Origin: Polyodon spathula
Lineage: Eukaryota > Chordata > Actinopteri > Acipenseriformes > Polyodontidae
Reading direction: 5' to 3'
Length of the DNA stretch: 64,000 nt
NCBI RefSeq assembly: GCF_017654505.1
Contig: NC_054548.1
Location: 28,432,796 to 28,496,795, forward strand
Position 1 is the stretch's first letter, and each line of letters opens with the position of its first letter. Both the position numbers and the translations under genes were made by a program. Of the stretch, positions 31,438-42,819 are shown piece after piece. The notes under the pieces were generated by a model that worked only from the letters and a program-made list of their open reading frames with translations, did no database searches and was not told the origin of the DNA.

Positions 31438-32960
31438 GTGGCTCTGGCCAGGCCCCTCGTGAGCGAGCACAGCCAAAGCAGCCCTGAGACATCCAGGCAG
31501 CTATTAGCCCACCCTTACACTGTTCCACAGCTCCAGTTCTGGCAACAATGCACCAACGACATCTGGGTGCACAAAACTATTTCCACTGGGTACACCCTTC
31601 AGTTCCGGTTAAAGTCTCCCCCCTTCAGGGGGGTAGTCGTAACTGCAATGAAGGACTCAGTTCAGTCCTCAGCTCTGTATGTGGAAATACAGGCATTGCT
31701 CAGGAAGCGTGCCATTCAACAAGTAAACCCTGCTCTGATCGACCAAGGGTTCTATTCCAAATACTTCCTAGTGCCCAAAAAGGACGGCGGGTTCCGCCCT
31801 ATTTTATATCTGCGAGTACTGAACAGATACCTACGGCGGTTATCGTTCAGGATGCTTATGCACAGGCACATCATCCAGTCAGTCCGATACAGTGACTAGT
31901 TTACCACCGTGGACCTGACAGATGCGTTCTTTCATGGTCCCATCTGCCCGGGTCACAGGAAGTATCTGCGTTTCGCATTCCAGAGCAGGGTGTACGAGTA
32001 TTGTGTCCTCCCATTCGGTCTGTCACTAGCTCCTCGAACCTTTTCCAAATGTATGGATGCCATTTTAGCTCCTTTGTGGGCTCAAGGTGTCCAACTGCTG
32101 AACTATCTGCATGATTGGCTCGTCTGCACGCAGTCCAAGGAGCAGTTGGTTCAGCACACAGTGATGGTTTCAGACTGTCTTCAGCGGCTAGGTCTGAAGG
32201 TCAATTCAGAAAAGAGCCATTTCGTGCCAAGCCAAAGACCAAATTCGTGGGTCTGCATCTGGACTCAGTGTCCATGGAAGCTACCTTGTCGACACAAAGA
32301 GTTGCCTCGCTGGAGTGGTGTCTCACCCTGTTCAGGTTGAGAGAAACAATCAGAATGGAGCTGTGTCAGCGCATGCTGGGGCTGATGGCTGCCGCCTCAC
32401 AAGCCCTTCCTTTGGGCTTATTACACCAGAGACCCCTACAGGCCTGGTTCAATGCCTTTGCATTACATCGGCGGAGAGACAAACACCACAGAATTACCTA
32501 CTGGGAATCACTACGCTGGCGGACAGTCCCGTCAAACATCCGCCAGGGCGTTCGCTTGGGTCCCATCTTCCGGAGGGAGGTGGTTATGACCGATGCTTCC
32601 AACCAAGGTTAGGGAGCAGTCTGGAACGGCTCAGGGACCAGCGGAGTGTGGTCAGGACTCTGGAGGTCAGCCTACATCAATGACCTGGAACTCAGAGCAG
32701 TGGACCTCCCCCTCTGGCATTTCTTGCCAGTGCTTCTAGAAAAGCACGTGTTGGTGCGGTCGGTCAACACCACGGTTGTGGCGTATATCAACCGCCAGGG
32801 CGGCCTACGGTCCCCTCACCTTCACCGAATGGTAACACGGCTATTGCTATGGGCACAGCTGCGTCTGACCTCTCTGCGTGCAGTTCACCTACCGAGCAGA
32901 GCCAATTACGCAGCGGACCTCTTATCCAGAGGCGGCTGTCTTGCAGGGGAATGGTGTCTC
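31438..32960 (+). pseudogene. RT-RNase H remnant of DIRS-A
   Basis: RT lies in a different frame from gag, as usual for DIRS elements. It shows YTLQFRLKSPPFRGVV, SKYFLVPKKDGGFRPI, VDLTDAFFHGPI and VLPFGLSLAPRTF. The box equivalent to YxDD reads YLHDW at about 32103-32117; the second Asp is retained but the first is His, probably abolishing catalysis. A stop near 31897 and a frameshift near 32200 break it. RNase H follows with EVVMTDASNQG and a stop at about 32610, then ELRAVDLPLWHFLP and PSRANYAADLLSR. Confidence 0.85.
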
Positions 32961-33150
32961 CACCCTCAGGTGGTAGAGCACATCTTGAAATGTTTCGGCA
33001 TAGCTCAAGTAGATTGTGGCCTCGTTGAATATGGTTCCCGAGCTTGGTGCAGTTACTGCATGGTCAACCACGGGAGCTTCCCTTGCGAACAGACCTATTG
33101 TGCCAGGCCGAAGGACGGCTATGGCACCCGAACCCCAAGCTCATGCAGTT
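32961..33150 (+). pseudogene. Deleted Dam-like region of DIRS-A
   Basis: After GIAQVD the expected segment (PLWFS ... PLGVDVLAHPWP, present in DIRS-B, C and E) is missing. The frame passes directly to sequence aligning with the end of that region, before the recombinase. The methylase-like domain is therefore lost here. Confidence 0.6.
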
Positions 33151-33159
33151 ATGGGCTTG

Positions 33160-33720
33160 GCCCCTGAATGGGAGCTCCTGTCAGCCTTAGGGCTTTCGAT
33201 GGCGGTGATTTCGACTATTCAGAGTGCTAGAGGGCCCTCTACTAGGTCGCAGTACACAAATAAGTGGCAGTTGTTCCAAGATAGGTGTCTGGCTGGGGGC
33301 CATGACCCAATATCTTGTCCTATGGCAGAGATATTTCAGTTTCTTCAGAAACTGTTAGATGAAGGGAAATCTCCCTCTACACTTAAAGTGTATTTAGCCG
33401 CCATATCAGCTTGCCATGTACGCATTGACGGGTTATAACCAGGTTGCCATTTTCTGGCATCGCAGTTCCTCAAGGGCGCAAGACACTTGCGACCTCCAAG
33501 GACAACCAGTTTACCATCATGGAGCCTTGAGGTGGTGCTAGAAGCCCTTACCAAGGCACCATTTGAGCCTCTCCACACTGTGGATATGAGGCTCGTGTCT
33601 ATTAAAACTGCATCTGGATTCCTCTGCTCCACTATTTGGAGCTTCGGTACTACGCTCTATGGCACCCTAGAATGCCAGTATGGTGTTTCCTATTCCACTT
33701 AGGACAGGTGTCATTGCGAG
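33160..33720 (+). pseudogene. Truncated tyrosine recombinase of DIRS-A
   Basis: The N-terminal DNA-binding domain is good: STIQSARGPSTRSQYTNKW, DPISCPMAEIFQFLQKLLD and KSPSTLKVYLAAISACH (about 33205-33420), then a stop near 33438. The frame continues with LRPPRTTSLPSWSLEVVLEA to MRLVSIKTA at about 33610. Sequence then jumps to the untranslated end, so the catalytic Arg, HxxR and Tyr are absent. DIRS-B and DIRS-C retain AHSTRG and the FY nucleophile. The deletion removes integration activity. Confidence 0.82.
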
Positions 33721-33836
33721 CATAGACGCTGAGGCGCAGCTCTGCATATGCCTAGATGTATTACCTACGCAATTGCATTATGACGTAAGGCTGTCCTACT
33801 GCTGAGAATCCTCCCTCGCGACTGCTTTGGTACACT

Positions 33837-33923
33837 GTTCCCATACGTTGATGGTTATTTTCGAATTGAAAGGGAACGATAGGTTGCGGATGCAACCCCG
33901 GCTCCCTGAAAGAGAATATAACC
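33837..33923 (+). repeat. Internal complementary region (ICR) of DIRS-A
   Basis: 33837-33877 is the inverse of the left outer end (28599-28637). 33880-33923 is the inverse of the right outer end (34087-34130) with only two mismatches in 44. In DIRS-1 this sequence templates the joining of the ends during circle formation. Confidence 0.93.
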
Positions 33924-33970
33924 ATTAACCCGCGAGGTCGCTCCGGAAGCCTTCTCGGCTTGAAGAGAAA

Positions 33971-34130
33971 AAGAGGAAGAGAGTCTCTGTGCTCTGCGTA
34001 TAGTAAGCTCCCAGGGGGGTGGGCTTATACATCAGCTCATGCAGAGGCCTATCGGCAGCTTTGCTATAAAGCTCAGCCAATCCCTTGGTTATTTTCTCTT
34101 TCAGGGAACCGGGGTTGCATCCGCAACCTA
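33971..34130 (+). repeat. Right inverted terminal repeat of DIRS-A
   Basis: Inverse of 28640-28771, extended by the outer segment GGGGTTGCATCCGCAACCTA, which also occurs inverted in the ICR. Confidence 0.9.
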
Positions 34131-34474
34131 TTAATTTCCCACATTTATTGTTTTTAAATACCATCTACGATATGTTTAGCTTTTTTTTTATGGAATTAAT
34201 ATTTGCGGGGGAGTTTCTTTGCTCTTTGCCCAGATTGAAGGTCCTGGTTAACGAGAAGTTTGATTTAGTTTGGGCTTGGTGCCAAATTCTTTTTGTAGGT
34301 CTGATGTTTTTGTTTTGTCCAAAATGTCAGAATCGTCACTCTATGTAGTATGAGCGATTCTGCCTCCTATGGAGAACTCATCTCAAAGTGCTCTGTGGTA
34401 CTTATGAACTTTGCAGTTTTAAACTTATAAATGTAAGTTTAAAACGCTAAGTATAAATATATAATCTTTATTTT
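34131..34474. other. Spacer, no gene seen
   Basis: No domain or element end was found. Confidence 0.5.
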
Positions 34475-34705
34475 TATAGAACCTTTCATAGTGGACCACC
34501 AGCACAAAGCACTTTACAAGATACGAAACTAGGATGTGTGAACTATGCATCAACTGCAGAGTCACTTACAACAATGTCTCACCTGAAAGACAGAGCACAA
34601 TGAGGTTAAGTGACTTACTCAAGGTCACACAATGAGTCAGTGGCTGAGCTGGGATTTGAACTGGAGAGCTCCTGGTTACAAGCCTGTTTCTTTAACCACT
34701 GGAGA
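34475..34705 (-). mobile_element. MIR-like tRNA-derived SINE
   Basis: On the minus strand: a tRNA-like head (CCAGTGGTTAAAGA; B-box-like AGTTCAAATCCC), a core-like middle (CACTGACTCATTGTGTGACC, then TTGAGTAAGTCACTTAACCT), and a LINE2-type 3' tail (GTAAAGTGCTTTGTGCTGG, GAAAGGTTCTATAAAAATAA). This layout is that of CORE/MIR-type SINEs mobilised by L2-like LINEs. The exact family is not determined. Confidence 0.75.
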
Positions 34706-35913
34706 AAAAACAAACAAACAAACAAAAAAAAAAAACAATCACAATACTCATACTTTGATGGTTTTTGTTTTATTTCCCTTTAAAAACTGCAATTTCTGAA
34801 CAAAACATTGCCTCAAGCATCTCAAACTGGTGAAAAAAATGAATACAAATATTAAATTAAAATCTAAAACACACATTTAAGTATAGTATAGTAGGTGAAG
34901 AAGACATACCATGTGCAATGTCATTTCTTTATGCTTATAGTATTTTCTGTATTGATCTAAAAAAAAAACACATCACGCCAAACATGTTTTGATGACATGC
35001 GAAATAGGTGTTTCCCGTGAGTCCGCGGCACAGAGTTTTATTTTTTTACACTTTTTCAAACTCCCAGTTGAGTTTGACGACTTTGATTCATGTTTGTATA
35101 ATACATTAAACTTTCTGTCAGTGTAGGCCCTTAGACATATGACAAACAGAAAGGTGTTTTTTTTTTTCATTTTACTTCCTTTACTCAAAGATTTCAAAAC
35201 CTAAAACAATCAGGGCTGAGCTAAGATTACACTACTGGTTGTTGAAGGTATCTATAATAAAACATCTTTTAAATCAAGAGCCAATCGTGGTCGACCTTTT
35301 AGATATTATGGTGTTAACATCATATGTGCTTGGTGACAAGCTTGTCATTTTCGAACAGTTAGCTGTGATACAGCGATGCTGAGCGGCAGATGAAGACGAG
35401 TCAGATGCCAGCATTCTGACAGAGAATAGTAAGGGGGAGCAGCAGATCAGTAGTTATTGTACGGAATTAGGAATAAAGTTAGTTATTAATTCTACTAAAA
35501 TGTAAATGATAAATTAGATTAGATTTTGACCAATGGAGGTATGCACGAAATATGCATTTGCCATTGTTAGACAAAATGATAGACCCCTGAAATATGTTTT
35601 GTGATATTTTAACTCACAACTTCATCCTTAATTTAAAAAAAAAAAAAAAAAAAAGCACTCAGTAAGAAGCACTTAATTTTCTTATTAATTGAAAATAGAA
35701 ATAAAATGTGTAAAATTAAGCAGGAAGCTTAGATGCCTTTCGCTGTACCACGGCGGGAAATCAGTGCAGACAGACACCTTTCGGGTGCAGGTGCATCCTT
35801 AGAAAGTGCAGGCACTAGTTGTAGGTCCAGCAATGCTGCACATGAACGTGAATTAGGTCATTTAAAACACGTTAGTACAGTAGTTGGTAGAATAGGTAAA
35901 CAGTTAAAAATGC
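34706..35913. other. AT-rich spacer with one short open frame
   Basis: Mostly AT-rich. A frame from 35733 (MPFAVPRREISADRHLSG) has about 60 codons of non-repetitive, mixed-composition sequence before it runs into the DIRS-B terminus at 35914. No known domain is recognised. Confidence 0.4.
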
Positions 35914-35984
35914 TAGGTTATTACCCTAACCTTGGTTCCCTGAAAGAGAATGACAACCATAACAGAACGGGGAAGATCCCTCTT

Positions 35985-36105
35985 TGACCATCAATCACTG
36001 AGCATATATAAAACCTGCCCTATCAGGGCCCTGCTGTGAGGGGGAAGTCCATCCCACCTCTGGTTGCAGAGGGACATCCTCACAGTAGCATATCGCCATT
36101 TTATT
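35985..36105. repeat. Low-coordinate inverted terminal repeat of DIRS-B
   Basis: Contains ATCACTGAGCATATATAAAA and AGGGCCCTGCTGTGAGGGGG, inverted at 40919-41040 with few changes. A TATATAAA motif in each copy could be a promoter element. Confidence 0.85.
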
Positions 36106-36117
36106 TTGAAATCTGAG

Positions 36118-36167
36118 GTAATAACCTAACGTTCCCTTTCAATTGAATGACAACCATTACCGAATGG
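36118..36167. repeat. Internal complementary region of DIRS-B, shortened
   Basis: 36118-36129 is the inverse of only the outermost 12 bp at 35914-35925. 36131-36167 is the inverse of 41052-41088 with a few mismatches. Most of the half matching the low-coordinate end is missing compared with DIRS-A. Confidence 0.8.
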
Positions 36168-36299
36168 AAAGCTGTACCAAAGCTGTTGTGGCTTCAGATT
36201 ACAGACAGTATAGCCTCACGGTGACAGAACCCACATGACACCTAAGGGTATGCCGCCTGCAACACCCTAGAGCCCAGACAGGGTCTCGCTCTGTTTGCA

Positions 36300-37170
36300 A
36301 CATCAAGGTGGTAAAAATGCATAAATGTATAAACAGCATTGCATAGTTCATCTAAGGAGGCGCCATGAAGTAGAGCCAATGAAGTCACCAGGCCCCTGGT
36401 AGAATGGGCCGTAATGTTCCCCTTAAGGGGGAGTGCGTCTGTTCATACGCCACAAGTATCTCATTTGACACTCAGTGTGCTGGCCGTTGCTTTGATAGGG
36501 CCTGACCTAAGAGCGGGACCCATAGCAGACAAACAGCTGTTTGGACTGTCTCCAAGATGCCGCCCTATCCAGGTAACAATGCAGAGCCCAAACAGGGCAT
36601 AGCGTGTGTTGTCTACGGCCCTCCTCTGACTCGTGCGGGGGAGGTCTGAAAGTTTCCAAAACCACTGGTTGGTTATTATGGAATGAGGATACCACCTTTG
36701 GTAAAAAGGATGGATTTGTTCTTAACATTACCCGCGAGTCATTTCCCTTAAAAGCCATGCATGTGTCATCAATGGACAGCATATGAAGCTCACTTACTCA
36801 TCTGGCAGATGTAATTGCTATTAAAAATGCCACCTTCAATGAAACAGGGCGCAGTTCTGCTGCGCTATGGGCTCAAATGGGGGACCCATAAGGGGTCGCA
36901 GTATCATTTCTAGATCCCATTTGGGGACTATACTTTTCACGGGAGGACGAAGCCTCCGAGCCCCTTTAAGAAATTGCACTGCCAGGAAATGTGCCCCAGG
37001 GTACACCGAGTCAATTATGTCATGGCACATTGATATTTCTGCCAGGTATACCTTCAAAGTGGAAGCTGATTTTCCTGCGTCAAACAAGTGTTATAAGAAG
37101 GTTAATATTGTCTCAATAGGGCAGGTCACAGGATTGTGACCTTTGGCAAGGCACCAGTCTTGGAAAACTT
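36300..37170 (-). pseudogene. Tyrosine recombinase of DIRS-B
   Basis: The minus strand shows FDAGKSASTLKVYLAEISMC (about 37020-37085), WDLEMILRPLMGPPFEP, SIDDTCMAFKGNDSRVMLR and WALHCYLDRAASWRQSKQLF (36520-36780). A different frame gives AHSTRG at about 36390-36409, the HxxR active-site motif, and FYHLDV with the probable nucleophilic Tyr at 36311-36313. All C-terminal catalytic elements survive, but stops and frame changes (for example near 36507 and 36836) break the gene. Confidence 0.82.
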
Positions 37171-38780
37171 TTCATTTATATGAGTACTGGGCTCTAGTGC
37201 TCGGCGCCCTAGCAGACTGTAGTGATCCTACTACTGCATCTGGCAAATGTTGTCTGAATAGACGGCTCTGTTCAATGGCCAGACTCAGAGTTGGAGCTAG
37301 GCTGGGTTCGGGTGCCATAATAGCCCTTCCGCTTGGCTCAGGAGGTCCATTGGCAGTGGGGGCTGCCATGGCTGATCCGACACCATGTCAGGGAGGAGAG
37401 CAAACCACTGGCGTATCGGCCATATGGGTGCAACCAGCAAAATCTGTGCTCTCTCCACCCTGGTCCTCTCTACTGTCTGGGGTAGTAATGGTAGCAGAGG
37501 GAACGCATCCAAGAGCCCCTGTGGCCAGGGGTGGGCTAGCACGTCTACTCCCAATGGGTCCCAGTCTCTCTCAATGGAGAACCATAGAGGGCAATGAGTT
37601 GACTCGGCTGTGGCAAATAGGTCGACTCGTGCAGTACGAAACCCCTCCCAAATCTGTTTCACCACTTGAGTATGCATTCCGAGCTGTCTGGAGCTCTTCT
37701 ACAGGAGATCTGCTGCCTTGTTGTCCACACCGGGGAGGTGAACTGCCCTGATGGAATGCAAGTTTCTGTGCATCCAAGAGAGGAGTCTGTGAGATGCGTG
37801 GTGAAGGCCTGGTGAGGGTAGGCTGCCTTGGTGATTTATGTAGGCTACCACTGTGGTGTTGTCCGTCCGGACTGGCACATGTTTGTGCGCTAATTGCTGG
37901 CGAAAAATAAGATAATGCCAAGCTCACTGCTTGCAGCTCTTGGGCATTTATGTGCACTTGCTGCCAATGTCCCTTCCACTGACCTCTTATTCCCGAGGCA
38001 GCTGCCATCAGCCCCAGCAACCTTTGATATACCTTGACCTGTAGGAGGGCGTCCTCTCTAAATAGGGAGAGTGTGGCCTCCAACGACCGAATCCTGCTTC
38101 CCACAGTGAGGCAAGCATGCTCAAACTGTTCAGTTTGATCCCAAAGAACACTGTGGACTTCTGTTGATGTATTGAGAGCCCTAACTTTGTCACATGATCT
38201 ATGACCTGTTTCGTGGGCACCTCTGTGCGTGCTTTGGAATGTGCACAAACTAACCAGTTGTCCAGATAGTTTAGGTTCTGAATACCCTACAGCCTGAGTG
38301 AAGCCAGTGCTGCATCCATGCACTTTGAAAATGGCAGCACGCAGAATTCATATGCATTGCCTTGAAAGGCGAAGCGCAGATATTTTCTCTGCGTGGGACG
38401 GATCGGGACGTGAAAGTAGATATTTTGCAGGTTGATCGATGTGAACCAGTTGGACGGAATGGAGGATACGCTGTGCTGTCAACATGTTGAACTTCCTCTG
38501 TTTGAGGAACAAGTTGAGGACCCTGAGGTTGGTCTGAAACTGCCTTCCCTTTTGGGCACCAGGAAGTACCTGGAGTAAAAGCCACTGAGGGCATTGCTTG
38601 GACTTGCCAGACGTACACCGTTCTTCTGTTGAAGATTGGCGATCTCCTGTTGAAGGAGTATCATTCTCACTGGTTTGACGGTAGTGAGAAGCACACCCTT
38701 GAAAGGTGGCGGACCTATGCGGAATTGTAGAGTGTATTTGTCTCATTGTCGATAGCAGCCTTGCCATGGGTTGTTGCCGT
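37171..38780 (-). pseudogene. RT-RNase H-Dam-like region of DIRS-B
   Basis: The minus strand encodes RVLNLFLKQRKFNMLTAQRI and FAFQGNAYEF-like RT segments at 38350-38560. The box equivalent to YxDD reads YLDNW at about 38246-38262, with the second Asp changed to Asn. RNase H-like coding follows (HINAQELQAVSLALSYF near 37930). The Dam-like region then shows VDLFATAESTHCPLWFS, DPLGVDVLAHPWPQGLLDAF and ILLVAPIWPIRQWFALL (37297-37640). Several frameshifts separate the parts, so the copy is inactive. Confidence 0.82.
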
Positions 38781-40750
38781 TGGTAAGTCTGGTTGTGGGG
38801 GGGATTGGTGGCAGTTGGGGCCCCTCAGGGATGGTTTCCCTTGGGCTTGGGAGAGGGCGAGTCTTTCTTAGGCCCCGGACTTGGTCTCCAGACGGAGAAC
38901 CAGTTATCCCTAGCCTGTGACAGTCCTTTACTGCCTCTGCCTGCTTGTCTACTCTGTGGTGGAGGGCGATGTTCAGACACTTTTACACCAGCAGGCTGTG
39001 AATGCCACCTTGGGTGCTGACGGTAAGCTGGAAGGCGTGAAAACTTGAAAGCTACCTCTGTGGCCTTGTGGGACCTCTCAAGGCTCACATCAATGGTTGC
39101 CCGAAATGTCTGCCCCGGTGTAATGGGGGCATGCAGTAATGTCACCTTCTCGGTCTCCACGACCTTGGCTTGCGTCAGCCATAAATGCCGGTGAACGGCC
39201 ACCATGGTCGCCAGCGATTTCCCTCATGCCTGGCCTAACTCCCCCATTAACTGGGTTTGGTAGAGCACCAGTATAGCCATGGCGTTCACTGCTTTGAGTG
39301 ATAATGTGTTCGCCTTTTTAAGCATCACATCTGTTGTCCTTACCCCCCCTTGGTGAAGGTGGAACCTTGCACCAATACCGTGACTGTGTCCCCGATAGTG
39401 GGAAATGTGCCTAGTGCCTGCTGTTCAGGAGACTGAGGTTGCAGACGCTGGGTTGCTCCAGGAGGAGCGCACTAGTTCCAGGAAGTCGTGGCATAAAGGG
39501 AGGGCATGCTGTGGGTACCCTTTCTGCTGGAGGAAGCGGTTCCCCTTTCCCTCCTGTTGTGTCGGCCAGGGAATGTCCGAGGCTGCAGCTGCACTCTGCA
39601 TTAGTATCCAGAACTCTTCCATCTGCGACCCATGTAGCAAGGGCTGTAAGGAGCCCCCCGCCATGGCCTGCCCAATGGAAGTGGCTGAGTCCAAGACGTT
39701 CGATCTGGACGCCGTGAAGGACAGCTCGTCTGAGCTAGGAGGTCTAGATAGTGGGGATGGGGAACAAGACTGTGGGGGCTGGGACTGCCCGGTGGTAGGG
39801 GGAAGTGTGCCCTGTGATTTCAGTAGGGTCTCCAGCATGGTCTGCTGACCCCTTACAGCCTCTGCTTGGCCGAGCTTGGGCACCTTTGAGATGACTCTGA
39901 CGGGGATCGTCTGCACCTACATGGGGAAGGGAAGTGGTGCCTGCACAGCAACCGCCTGTCACCTGGTGAGCGTCCCCTCGAGCGCCACCACCTCGGCGGT
40001 GACCATCTCGCCTCCCCTGAGAGGTGTCTTCGCCTCTGTACCGGTGGTGGGGAAGGGGAGGGTGACCCAGGTGTGCATGAGAGCAGGAGGGGGGGGGGGG
40101 TCCTAGAGGACCTCTGTGGAGGTTCTTGGACCACGGACCTCATTCTCCCATGGCTCGAGGAAAGAGACTCTGCTGGGAATAATACTTCTCGAGAACTTCC
40201 TACAGGGAGAGCAGTCCAGCTCACCTGCCAGTGCTTTGGCCGCATGTTCTGGCTTCGCCACGCACTGGTCACACTGGTGGAACCCAGCGGAGGACCCAGT
40301 CGATTGTACAGACATGGCTTCACAGGCGAAGCTGCTGAGTTCGGTGTCGATAGTAGCGCGGTCGGTGCAGGGCTGTAGGTGGCACCAAAGACGTTTACAC
40401 TGGTGCCGAGTCAATTGGGGACGGGTTTTTTCTCAACCTCGAAAGTCAGTGGGAAATCCGCAGTCGATGCCGGGTATGCAGTCGATTCAGTCGGCATGGT
40501 CGCAGAGGGAAGCGTAGCCGCACTAGGAAAGCTCAAGACTTGAGAGGGGCGCTAGGCCTGAGCCTTTTTTTTTTTCTTCCTGGTCATTGTGACCGATTAA
40601 ATCGTCATAGAGGACAATGCCGCGAGCCTGCGGAGTCTCCTTACAGCACCACAACAGCTCCCCACACGGTATATCAAAAAAAACGAGGCCTTGTGTAGGG
40701 AAAAAGAGTAAAAGCCAATAGCCAATCTCACAAGAGGGGCCGAAACCAGC
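38781..40750 (-). pseudogene. gag: gag-like region of DIRS-B
   Basis: The minus strand near 40240-40400 carries a Cys/His-rich N-terminal segment (GFHQCDQCVAKPEHAAKAL, DCSPCRKF), equivalent to CTSCQ...CVACLGPEQA of DIRS-A. A low-complexity Ser/Pro/Gln-rich middle follows (39425-39960). Near 39040-39205 a conserved helical part reads MVAVHRHLWLTQAKVVETEK and LLHAPITPGQTF, matching VVARRQLWLLQARVQEPDK and LLDAPITPEHTF in DIRS-A. Several frame changes are present. Confidence 0.75.
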
Positions 40751-40918
40751 TCTAGTCAGTAAACTAACATGTGAATTAGGTGAGAGCACTCTTACTAATG
40801 CTCGAGAGTGCAATTCTACCGTGGATGAAACAAATTTGGCAGTCGAAACTCACAAATAGGCAAAATTCGGTACAAGATAGCACAAAGCAATTTGTGAACT
40901 GCTGAGTGGAGTGAGAGA

Positions 40919-41088
40919 GAAAATGGCAATATCTTATTGTGAGGACGTCCCTCTTCAACAGGAGGTGGGAGGGACTTCCCCCTCACAGCAGGGCCCTGAT
41001 AGAACAACTTTTTTATATATGCTCAGTGATTGACGGTCAGAGGGCTCTTTCCCATTCGGTAATGGTTGTCATTCAATTGTAAGGGGAC
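40919..41088. repeat. High-coordinate inverted terminal repeat of DIRS-B
   Basis: Inverse of 35985-36105, ending in the outer segment CATTCGGTAATGGTTGTC that is repeated in inverted form at 36150-36167. Confidence 0.85.
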
Positions 41089-42594
41089 TATAGATAATGG
41101 GGAGCGCTTTATTTTCAGTGTCATAAATAATTATTTAATTAATATGCAATTGACCATTGAAGTTTAGTTACATGTTAATAAACAGTCAATAGATATGACA
41201 TGCATGTGTGTGTGTCATTAGACTGCCGTTTGAGTTCATATTTCCAGTGTATGTTGAATATTTCTTTTTAGACTTGGTAGTTTTAACATGTAACTAAACT
41301 TGAGCAAATGGTCAATTGCATATTAATTAAATACTTATTTTATTTATTATAACCACTATTTTAAACTGCTCTTTTAACTGCAAAAAATGGCATACCAAAT
41401 TATAAATATTACATTCAATATATCATTACAAAGTTGCAATTGTGTAACAATTTACATAAGTTTAAATGAGGTTAATATATTAATAAATTAAAGCTAAGAA
41501 ATGTATTATTTATATGTAATTCGCATTACCTGCTTTTTCAGTGGCAAATCCACTTAGCCTTTACAAATTCTTAATACGTAAAACATTGTTATGTTGACAA
41601 ATACTATAACAACTTTCAATTTAAAAACACAAACAAGCTTGGAGTGCACTTTTTCTTTGAAAAGTTTTAAATATTTTATTTATTTATTTATTTATTTATT
41701 TCAGAAAGCTAAATTTAGCAAAGTGCTACACTTAAATCCAAGGTGGCCGCCTGGAAGAAACTGTAGCAGGATTTGATGCACAAAAAAGCATTTTTACACA
41801 TTAAAATTTTTTTTTTCTATTTTAATTTTAGATATGTTTTTTAAGTAAAAACTGTTAATAACCTTTTTTTTTTTGGTTTGTTTGAAATCTAAAATTACGT
41901 TTGACCACCCTACTCTATGATTGCTCAGTCTTAGATTTATGTGGCTGTCTAGATGGCTCTTTTCATTTTTATGACAACAGCCAATAAGCAGGTAGAAAGC
42001 AACCATTTTTTATTTAATTATAAAATCAACTCATTTTCATTTTGAAACTAGTTCACAAAAATAGAAGAGACTGAATTTAACACAAAACATATCAGTATGA
42101 TTTGACCTATAGGGAAATGCTTCCAGAGAACAAGAACGTGACCTGCGGTGAAGCATACTTGTACAATGTAGAGACACTAAAGTCAAACATTTATATAATT
42201 TTTTTCCCCCTAGATTTTGTTTATTCTGCTGATGTGCCATACTGTGTTTCTTTTTCTCACCTGTATGTATACTGACGAATTATAATGGCCCACTTTAACC
42301 ACTTCAAGCACTTACTTTTCTAAAAAAAATGTAATAAATAAATAAATAAATAACTTTCCAATATGCAGCTCATGTACATTGTTGCCGCAGGAGTGCAAGA
42401 TTTTTAGATCATGCAATGCAATGCAGAATTTTGTTTGCTAGATGGCTTTGTGAGTACAGTTTGTGTGTATTTATTTATTTTTTTTTTGTACGATGTAGTT
42501 TGTGCTGCTCTCAAAGATGAGACGCAAAAAGAAATATATATACATTACAGTAAAATTAAGCTTGAAAACTGGGGGGTATGATTGCATATGTCAC
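41089..42594. other. AT-rich spacer, no gene seen
   Basis: Very AT-rich, with a (TTTA)n run at 41676-41701 and short A- or T-runs. No domain was found. Confidence 0.55.
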
Positions 42595-42819
42595 CCCCCT
42601 GCCAATAGAAATTCTACACACCTTGAACTTTTTTCACATTTTACTGTATCAGTGCCTCAGTGTTTCATGCATTTAAATGAGGATTTTTTTCAACTTGTCT
42701 ACATACCATACATCACACAGTTAAGGGGAAAAACTTTTTTATTGAGAAAAAATCTGTATATATATATTTAAAATGCAAAACTGAAAGATCATAATTGGAT
42801 AAGTCTCCACCCCCCTGAG

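Larger units (their letters stand above)
28599..34130 (+). mobile_element. DIRS-type tyrosine-recombinase retrotransposon (DIRS-A)
   Basis: About 5.5 kb with inverted terminal repeats (28599-28771 and 33971-34130) and an internal complementary region at 33837-33923. The latter is the joined complement of the two outer ends, as expected for DIRS-1-type elements, which replicate through a circle and leave no target duplication. Coding order is gag, RT, RNase H, tyrosine recombinase. In-frame stops, frameshifts, a deletion across the Dam-like region, a truncated recombinase and an altered YLHD box make it non-autonomous. DIRS-D at 62104 belongs to the same subfamily. Confidence 0.92.
35914..41088 (-). 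mobile_element. DIRS-type retrotransposon, second subfamily (DIRS-B)
   Basis: About 5.2 kb on the minus strand with inverted terminal repeats (about 35985-36100 versus 40919-41040) that differ from those of DIRS-A. From high to low coordinates: gag, RT, RNase H, Dam-like region, tyrosine recombinase and a shortened internal complementary region (36118-36167). Stops and frameshifts occur throughout. DIRS-E is a deletion derivative of this subfamily. Confidence 0.9.

Noticed and set aside
39405..39848. 147-codon plus-strand frame inside DIRS-B
   Set aside because: Antisense to the DIRS-B gag region; the minus strand carries the recognisable homology.
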